The notes beneath the pieces are model-generated. The model was not told the DNA's origin. It saw only the letters and a program-made list of their open reading frames with translations, and did no database searches. A stretch of DNA of 64,000 bases from Owenia fusiformis. Taxonomy: Eukaryota; Annelida; Polychaeta; Sabellida; Oweniidae. The DNA lies in contig CAIIXF020000001.1 of assembly GCA_903813345.2 (NCBI GenBank), positions 41,263,366 through 41,327,365 on the forward strand. Direction: 5' to 3'. Made by a program: the position numbers and the translations under genes. Below, piece after piece: positions 62,601 to 64,000 of the stretch (position 1 is its first letter; the number at the start of each line of letters is the position of its first letter).

Positions 62601-63721
62601 CTGATCATTATATGTTCTATGTTTAGGTATGGACAGGTTGTGGCAGACAGGGACTGATCACTATATGTTCTATGTTTAGGTATGGACAGGTTGTGGCAGA
62701 CAGGGACTGATGATTATATGTTCTATGTTTAGGTATGGACAGGTTGTGGCAGACAGGGACTGATCACTATATGTTCTATGTTTAGGTATGGACAGGTTGT
62801 GGCAGACAGGGACTGATCACTATATGTTCTATGTTTAGGTATGGACAGGTTATGGCAGACAGGGACTGATCACTATATGTTCTATGTTTAGGTATGGACC
62901 AGTTGTGGCAGACAGGGACTGATCATTATATGTTCTATGTTTAGGTATGGACAGGTTGTGGCAGACAGGGACTGATCACTATATGTTCTATGTTTAGGTA
63001 TGGACAGGTTGTGGCAGACAGGGACTGATCATTATATGTTCTATGTTTAGGTATGGACAGGTTGTGGCAGACAGGGACTGATCATTATATGTTCTATGTT
63101 AATGTATGGACTGGTTGTGGCAGGGACTGATCACTATATGTTCTATGTTTAGGTATGGACTGGTTGTGGCAGGGACTGATCACTATGTGTTCTATGTTTA
63201 GGTATGGACAGGTTGTGGCAGACAGGGACTGATCACTATATGGGATCAAGAGACATTTGAAGAGATCAGACAGTCAAGAGTAGAGTGTAGGGGGATCAGT
63301 AAGATGGTCTTAGTACAGAATAAGGTAATAAATAATTAAATATGGATAATCTGCTGTATGGAATAATGTGAATTTAAAGTCATGAAAAATAGTAAATGAA
63401 TGATAAAAACATACTTTTAAACTTTGCACGGGCCTTTAAGGATACTTTGATTATCCAAGCAAAAACTCAATGCCCCAAGGATCCTAAGAAATAGTTGGCC
63501 AGTTTTGTCTAAAATTTAATAATTTCTTGTTCTAGGTTTGGGTTGGCTCTAAATCTGGCTTCATCTACATCTTCAATTGCAGTAACCATTTGCTAGAGCA
63601 GCAGCTAAAGGCTCACAATGACTCTGTACGCTCTATGTGTACAGCACAGAATAGATACATTATGAGTGGAGCTGGGAGTGAAGACGGGAAAGTTGCAATA
63701 TGGAGGGCATCGACTGCGTAA
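22541..63721 (+). CDS. DENND3: DENND3-type Rab exchange factor, 26 exons, 1267 aa
   Basis: Exons: 22541-22630, 23335-23500, 24162-24350, 24816-24940, 25510-25673, 26642-26750, 27417-27614, 27919-28059, 28766-28917, 29190-29300, 29514-29619, 50601-50737, 52160-52337, 53761-53897, 54440-54603, 56376-56477, 56890-57064, 58294-58424, 58775-58943, 59921-60117, 60395-60540, 60819-60970, 61475-61608, 61830-61951, 63202-63324, 63536-63721. Every junction keeps frame (3804 nt). The order is uDENN (about 75-245), cDENN (250-445), dDENN (447-520), a long linker, then WD40 repeats (about 1010-1267). This order and length fit DENND3. Known family role: exchange factor for Rab12 in endosomal and autophagic traffic, regulated through the linker by phosphorylation. 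The start is the first ATG giving an open first exon. Exon 17 uses a weak donor (AAAAG|GTTTTT). The orthology call is from memory of the family, not a search. Confidence 0.88.
25267..25440. mobile_element. hAT-like MITE, copy 1 (intron 4)
   Basis: The ends are CAGGCCCATAGCCAGG and the partial complement TACGGGCCTG. The interior (GTGATTTTGGCCATTTTTAG) is shared with copy 2 at 26804-27012. CAGG...CCTG ends suggest hAT. A clean 8-bp duplication was not established. Confidence 0.5.
26060..26608. repeat. AGGTCA-rich repeat, intron 5 copy
   Basis: Five to six diverged units of TTGACCTTCTCAAGGTCAAA plus TTGCTTCAAATTGACC and CATCTACAAGTTCTCAGAA follow each other. The right end GGTGGAGACATTTTGTCATG matches the right end of the element at 59254-59820. 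The left end is lost. Confidence 0.65.
26804..27012. mobile_element. hAT-like MITE, copy 2 (intron 6)
   Basis: The ends are CAGCCCCGTAGCCAGAGG and GGCTACGGGCCTG. The interior is shared with 25267-25440, slightly longer by a duplicated AAAAATTGAA segment. A short open frame across it is not a gene. Confidence 0.55.
28619..28731. mobile_element. hairpin MITE in DENND3-type intron 8
   Basis: The inverted ends are TTATGTCACTATCGTGGCAC and GCGATAGTGACATAA, with CATATGCC / GGCATATATG following inward. It has 113 bp and no coding capacity. Just upstream (28430-28520) is a small GC-rich patch with CCAAT boxes and GACGTCA. Confidence 0.55.
29675..29772. mobile_element. pogo/Tigger-like MITE (CAGTTAAACCTG ends), short copy
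   Basis: The left end CAGTTAAACCTGTGTAAGTG and the right end CAGGTTTTACCA are inverted and flanked by TA. An inner hairpin (GTGGAACACCT / AGGTGTTCCAC) is present. It is related by its ends to the element at 49141-49662. Confidence 0.5.
30447..30511. repeat. hairpin with 22-bp perfect arms
   Basis: The arms AAACAAACAAATCATCTGAT plus TG and their complement are separated by 21 bases containing GTGCACATTAAATCC. It lies just downstream of the lectin gene in the host intron. Confidence 0.6.
30815..30820 (-). terminator. polyadenylation signal AATAAA of the lectin receptor gene
   Basis: TTTATT on the plus strand gives AATAAA on the minus strand, 36 nt after the stop codon at 30858-30856. This would give a very short 3' UTR. 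There is no direct evidence of cleavage. Confidence 0.5.
30856..31024 (-). CDS. lectin receptor exon 11: cytoplasmic tail with NPxY motif
   Basis: The acceptor GTTTCAG precedes AGCATTG. The frame continues RALKVPGQLVVDNPNYSTAD and ends FNI-stop. DNPNYST matches the NPxY sorting or PTB-domain signal. The tail is otherwise Asp/Asn/Ser-rich. Confidence is a little lower than for the CTLDs because the last junction rests only on splice sites and frame. Confidence 0.8.
30856..41436 (-). CDS. single-pass membrane receptor with four C-type lectin domains, 799 aa
   Basis: Minus-strand exons: 41436-41382, 38100-37645, 37513-37460, 36963-36529, 35804-35757, 35616-35179, 34927-34865, 34545-34111, 33680-33582, 32455-32308, 31024-30856 (2400 nt, all in frame). 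Residues 1-18 are a signal peptide (MGAATNIVNIALCIACII). CTLDs lie at about 28-170, 189-333, 350-495 and 517-661, each on one phase 1-1 exon with Pro/Thr linker exons between them. Then come a Ser/Thr stalk (662-694), a TM helix (about 715-737) and a cytoplasmic tail with NPNY (756-759). Each CTLD carries WIGA, QPDN and WHD motifs, suggesting calcium-dependent sugar binding with a galactose-type QPD. The architecture resembles an endocytic mannose-receptor-like molecule without FN2 or cysteine-rich domains. The whole gene is nested antisense in intron 11 of the DENND3-type gene. Ligand unknown. Confidence 0.9.
31234..32246. mobile_element. TCCCATCGAAC-ended repeat with (CCGTACGT)n and CCATTTTGAAAATGG motifs
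   Basis: TCCCATCGAAC at the left and its complement GTTCGATGGGA at the right bound a 1 kb element in the last intron of the lectin gene. Near the left end is a CCGT/ACGT microsatellite (about 31272-31354). Then follow about four diverged units of ~120-180 bp with GGAGCGATTTTGTTCATATT and GGCCATTTTGAAAAATGG. A diverged relative is at 57714-58090. Confidence 0.6.
32308..32455 (-). CDS. lectin receptor exon 10: transmembrane segment
   Basis: A charged KEEEAKKQEQ stretch leads into a 23-residue hydrophobic helix (LALILGVTIGSVGIILIAAG and VVT) followed by HFYRKKR as a stop-transfer signal. The donor AG|GTAGAA is phase 2. If unspliced, the reading ends at the TAG in this donor, giving a tail-less receptor. 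Confidence 0.88.
32778..32887. repeat. CAGCACTGT-type imperfect tandem repeat
   Basis: Around ten diverged copies of CAGCACTGT or CAGTACTG in an intron of the lectin gene. The rest of that intron (32456-33581) shows nothing recognisable. Confidence 0.55.
33582..33680 (-). CDS. lectin receptor exon 9: Ser/Thr stalk
   Basis: It encodes 33 residues rich in Thr, Ser and Asn with one NNR and no hydrophobic core, typical of an O-glycosylated juxtamembrane stalk. The exon is phase 1-1 (TTCAAATAAG; ACAG|GTAAGA). The acceptor is weak (AAATAAG). Confidence 0.8.
34111..34545 (-). CDS. lectin receptor exon 8: CTLD 4 (most divergent)
   Basis: Flanked by phase 1 sites (ACATGCAG; TTTG|GTAAGA). Motifs are DPRCSQR, KCYQFVET, WIGAHRRGTDG, QPDNNN, DEEC and WHDACCQC. 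The region equivalent to LNWPE in the others is LTRVTN. Confidence 0.92.
35179..35616 (-). CDS. lectin receptor exon 6: CTLD 3
   Basis: Flanked by phase 1 sites (GTTTGTAG; TACA|GTAAGG). Motifs are DSRCPQN, KCYQFVET, WIGANRRRTGG, QPDNTN and WHDNCCDCF. The WIGAN variant and VDEEEC segment set it apart from CTLDs 1 and 2. Confidence 0.92.
36044..36265. mobile_element. MITE with TTATTACCACC ends
   Basis: TTATTACCACC at the left and GGTGGTAATAA at the right enclose 222 bp containing a GACCGG palindrome (ATATGGACCGGTCTAGAATA). It lies in the intron between linker exon 5 and CTLD 2. Confidence 0.5.
36270..36370. repeat. long hairpin flanked by 16-bp direct repeats
   Basis: GCGATATAGTGAAATATTGG at the left pairs with CTAATATTTCACTATATCGC at the right around a GGGCCTTCGGCCC loop. 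TACTAATAACATCATT occurs on both sides (36267-36282 and 36372-36387). Confidence 0.65.
36529..36963 (-). CDS. lectin receptor exon 4: CTLD 2
   Basis: The acceptor GTTGAAG and the donor TTTG|GTGAGT are phase 1-1. Motifs are DPRCPQN, QCYQFVES, WIGAHRRSTGG, QPDNSN and WHDSCCACF. A hydrophobic-looking start in the open frame upstream is intronic. Confidence 0.92.
37283..37411. repeat. tandem duplication, 78-bp period
   Basis: TTAGTACAAGTACCAATAGA followed by AGCAAAAGCAATGAT occurs at 37283 and again at 37361 with few changes. It is intronic in the lectin gene. Confidence 0.7.
37645..38100 (-). CDS. lectin receptor exon 2: CTLD 1
   Basis: The acceptor TTTCTTATAG and the donor TATG|GTATGT are both phase 1. 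It encodes a long-form CTLD with the extra N-terminal Cys (DPRCPQS), KCYQFVET, WIGAHRRRTGG, QPDNSN, EEEEC and WHDSCCACF. It is most similar to CTLD 2. Confidence 0.92.
38303..40437. mobile_element. composite inverted-repeat element in lectin gene intron 1
   Basis: CTTTGAAAATGTGACTTCTA and the downstream arm to about 38480 (including TAGGTCGGGGAGATTCCCCA and TTTCTTTTACTGGACATATT) are mirrored at 38935-39025 and 40368-40437. The right arm is split by the younger element at 39029-40336. Confidence 0.65.
39029..40336. mobile_element. ATGTCCCCACCA-ended element with ~165-bp tandem units
   Basis: ATGTCCCCACCA at the left and TGGTGGGGACAT at the right bound 1.3 kb. After a short CCGTCCGTCTGTCTGTCCGT tract come about five tandem units of ~165 bp (from about 39575) with GGCCATTTTGGATTTTCCGT and TCAATTTCAAATTTTCAGGG. 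The units are homologous to the inverted array at 46732-47370. It sits inside an arm of the older element at 38303-40437. Confidence 0.7.
40438..41380. other. rest of lectin gene intron 1
   Basis: AT-rich with no further repeat boundary or exon recognised. Confidence 0.4.
41487..41510 (-). promoter_or_regulatory. possible TATA box of the lectin receptor gene
   Basis: On the minus strand TATATATAAT (41510-41501) and CATATAAAATAAAC (41500-41487) lie 50-75 nt before the start codon at 41436. The start context AAAGATGGG is favourable. The TATA role is inferred from position only. Confidence 0.35.
42176..43880. mobile_element. hAT-like element interrupted by a second element
   Basis: CTGGGGCGTAGCCAGCAATT at the left and CCCCCTGGCTATGCCCATGA at the right are inverted ends of the type seen at 26804-27012. 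Most of the interior is the nested element at 42351-43813. Confidence 0.5.
42351..43813. mobile_element. TATCGCACTTTGAA-ended element with duplicated interior
   Basis: TATCGCACTTTGAA and its complement bound 1.46 kb. A GGGCGTGCGGTTGTGCGTGC-type tract lies near the left end. A ~590-bp interior unit (Lys-codon-like AAATTTTTACAGATGCAAGA, then AGGTCA clusters) is present in two to three copies, starting near 42443, 43045 and 43660. Non-coding. Confidence 0.65.
44122..44905. mobile_element. 784-bp element with CACTSCCCCCAG ends, 6-bp duplication ATATGG
   Basis: CACTCCCCCCAG at the left and CTGGGGGCAGTG at the right, flanked by ATATGG (44116-44121 and 44906-44911). The interior repeats TTCTGCAAG and ATTCCGCGGA in both orientations near each end. 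No transposase motif. Confidence 0.7.
45071..48720. mobile_element. poly-G/poly-C terminated DNA transposon, copy B (inverted relative to copy A)
   Basis: The ends are eight G plus TGTATAGAG and the complement with eight C. The 6-bp duplication ATCAGA is perfect (45065-45070 and 48721-48726). Left-end sequence matches the complement of copy A's right end and vice versa. It differs from copy A by lacking the 537-bp foldback element, carrying a ~165-bp tandem array (46732-47370) and a 46190-46600 segment that also occurs alone at 61070-61460. No transposase recognised. Confidence 0.85.
46732..47406. repeat. ~165-bp tandem array (four units) ending in a (GCCC)n tract
   Basis: Units begin near 46732, 46893, 47061 and 47223 and contain CAAAATGGCCGCCTTAACAT and CCCTCAAACGGTTTGGCTGG. 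The array is followed by eight GCCC repeats at 47373-47406. It is the reverse complement of the units at 39575-40290 and lies inside copy B. Confidence 0.75.
49141..49662. mobile_element. pogo/Tigger-like MITE, TA duplication
   Basis: CAGTTAAACCTTTCTAATCC at the left and GTACAGGTTTTACTG at the right are inverted, with TA on both sides. It has 522 bp of AT-rich non-coding interior. Confidence 0.5.
50175..50431. repeat. inverted repeat just before DENND3-type exon 12
   Basis: TTATCCTATGCCAAGTAGAG (50208) pairs with CTCTACTTGGTATAGGATAA (to 50400). Outside it GTATCCAAAACC and GGTTTGGATATAGGG also pair. CGGTGCATATCTTCCCGCTT is locally duplicated inside. Confidence 0.5.
50601..60117 (+). CDS. DENND3: DENND3-type gene, linker region (exons 12-20)
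   Basis: This block encodes residues 518-980, with no clear enzymatic motif. Conserved-looking blocks include APLLYLRGMLRVACGRPVEG, FYEAIQIVEIAADYDTIVRL and LALTQKRLFFLQEGSKKF, the last resembling a PH-like beta strand pair. In human DENND3 the region between DENN and WD40 is the regulatory linker. The exon 17-18 junction was fixed by continuity across LTQKR|LFFLQEG. Confidence 0.82.
50844..51911 (+). mobile_element. decayed mariner-like element, 1068 bp, TA duplication
   Basis: CAGGGTGATCACTAAGTTCT and its complement at the right, with arm homology of about 70 bp, are flanked by TA (50842-50843, 51912-51913). The plus strand carries a broken transposase: a degraded HDNA-like block, then TTLEDLGFTQVVHAPYSP where active mariners have LGFEVLPHPPYSPDLAPSD. 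Asp after YSP is lost and the frame is interrupted, so it is inactive. It lies in intron 12. Confidence 0.75.
51172..51560 (+). pseudogene. mariner transposase remnant
   Basis: The frame at 51172-51387 includes IAHTTLEDLGFTQVVHAPYS, the C-terminal catalytic neighbourhood of mariner transposases. Frameshifts precede and follow it, and the final Asp of YSPD is Tyr here. Confidence 0.65.
54862..56214. mobile_element. CACTCTAAAAAA-ended element packed with AGTAAT/ATTACT motifs
   Basis: CACTCTAAAAAAATATTACT at the left and AAGTAATTATTTTTTAGAGT at the right bound 1353 bp in intron 15. Dozens of ATTACTTAGTAATT-like words occur in both orientations, denser near the ends. Non-coding. The target duplication is ambiguous (CTGTA occurs on both sides). 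Confidence 0.6.
57380..58095. repeat. mixed relics in intron 17
   Basis: 57390-57500 is a piece of the AGGTCA-rich family (opposite strand). ATGTCACCACTTTTGGTGGTGACAT at 57614-57638 is a 25-bp near-palindrome formed by two element ends. 57714-58090 is a diverged copy of the 31234-32246 family. Confidence 0.5.
59254..59820. mobile_element. ATGCCACCACC-ended AGGTCA-rich element, nested in another repeat
   Basis: ATGCCACCACCAAAAAATGG at the left and AAGGTGGTGACAT at the right bound 567 bp in intron 19. The interior has repeated TTCAATGACCTTCTCAAGGT units as at 26060-26608. The flanks (59100-59253 and 59821-59900) belong to one copy of the GAGCGATTTTGTT repeat family, which this element interrupts. 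Confidence 0.6.
60395..63721 (+). CDS. DENND3: DENND3-type gene, WD40 region (exons 21-26)
   Basis: This block encodes residues 981-1267. Repeats are visible as IWAGSFDKTIYVID, AFSASLNGQILVWDT, VWTGCGRQGLITIWDQ, VWVGSKSGFIYIFNC and SGAGSEDGKVAIWRAS before the TAA stop at 63719-63721. The exon 21 acceptor at 60394 is chosen because it alone keeps frame; an upstream AG at 60383 introduces a stop. Exon 25 begins immediately after a minisatellite built from copies of its own 5' boundary. Confidence 0.85.
61070..61460. repeat. solo segment of the poly-G transposon interior (intron 22)
   Basis: TTTCTATAAGAATGGTTACC, CATGAATCTTTTGGGAGATA and TTGTATTTGAGATTGTAAGG occur here in the same order as in copy B at 46190-46600. 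Copy A lacks this segment. It ends a few bases before the exon 23 acceptor. Confidence 0.7.
62203..63201 (+). repeat. 53-bp minisatellite of exon 25 splice-acceptor copies
   Basis: Nineteen units (seventeen of 53 bp and two of 49 bp lacking AGAC) run GTATGGACAGGTTGTGGCAG to TATGTTCTATGTTTAG. The twentieth copy is the start of exon 25 itself at 63202. Each unit therefore contains a polypyrimidine-poor acceptor TTCTATGTTTAG|GTATGG and 40 nt homologous to coding sequence. A degenerate older copy is at about 62151-62176. A CCAGTTG/CATTATA variant recurs in units 3, 8 and 14, suggesting block duplications. Confidence 0.93.
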
Positions 63722-64000
63722 TATTTTCAGTTGAAGGCCCACAGACTGACATGTATGTTCCATTGAGCCACACAGAATAGAACTTTTAGAGCTCATCATA
63801 TCGGGACTTCTGTTTCAGCTAAAGTTGTCATGTTTTGCAGTATAGCAACCGTGATTTCCTAAATGAACTACCATATTCTCTGTAAAAAGTGCACAATCCC
63901 CTCCCAAAATGTACATTGAAACTAGTGAAATATTGACAAATTCTAAAGACTGCACATCAGTACAAACACTCTCTTGAAGCCCCATAGTACAAACCATGTT
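63722..64000 (+). other. DENND3-type 3' UTR/flank
   Basis: No AATAAA or ATTAAA was seen before the window ends, so the transcript end lies beyond it or uses a variant signal. ACCATATTCTCTGTAA near 63869 resembles one MITE terminus. Confidence 0.45.

Noticed and set aside
62203-63201. Minisatellite units as extra in-frame WD40 exons
   Set aside because: The unit is 53 bp, not a multiple of three, lacks a good donor, and shifts to a stop in the second unit. Only the last copy continues into coding sequence.

Overview
This window is nuclear DNA from an intron-rich animal. Protein similarity, high AT content and a dense load of decayed mariner-like elements, MITE-like elements and 'CCATTTTGAA'-type repeats suggest a marine invertebrate. 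The sequence alone does not fix the phylum. All gene models were spliced by hand from GT/AG sites and reading-frame continuity, and all calls rest on family knowledge, not on searches.

Three protein-coding genes are supported. (1) A four-exon C2H2 zinc-finger gene lies on the minus strand (16854-21851; 757 aa, about 13 fingers). (2) A 26-exon DENND3-type gene lies on the plus strand (22541-63721; 1267 aa), with a tripartite DENN domain, a linker and a C-terminal WD40 region. It starts head-to-head with the zinc-finger gene, 689 bp away. (3) An 11-exon minus-strand gene for a single-pass membrane C-type lectin receptor (30856-41436; 799 aa) has a signal peptide, four CTLDs on phase 1-1 exons, Pro/Thr linkers, a TM helix and an NPxY tail. 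It lies wholly inside the ~21 kb intron 11 of the DENND3-type gene, on the opposite strand.

Layout: 1-16853 has no recognisable gene and is a repeat landscape. It contains a mariner relic with long inverted repeats (3614-4455), a 3.6 kb element with poly-G/poly-C termini and 6-bp target duplication (8722-12317) that carries a 537-bp foldback insertion, and several MITE-like elements. 16854-22540 is the zinc-finger gene and the divergent promoter region. 22541-29619 encodes the DENN module. 29620-50600 is the giant intron with the nested lectin gene, several nested transposons and a second, inverted copy of the poly-G element (45071-48720). 50601-63721 encodes the linker and WD40 part, with introns holding a second mariner relic, an AGTAAT-rich element and a 53-bp minisatellite made of copies of the exon 25 splice acceptor. 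No tRNA, rRNA or CRISPR was seen.

The three genes are not an operon-like unit. By family knowledge DENND3 is a Rab guanine-nucleotide exchange factor in membrane traffic, and the lectin receptor is probably an endocytic surface receptor. A functional link between host and nested gene is speculation. The strongest candidates for new biology are the splice-acceptor minisatellite, the unassigned poly-G transposon and the nested four-CTLD receptor.
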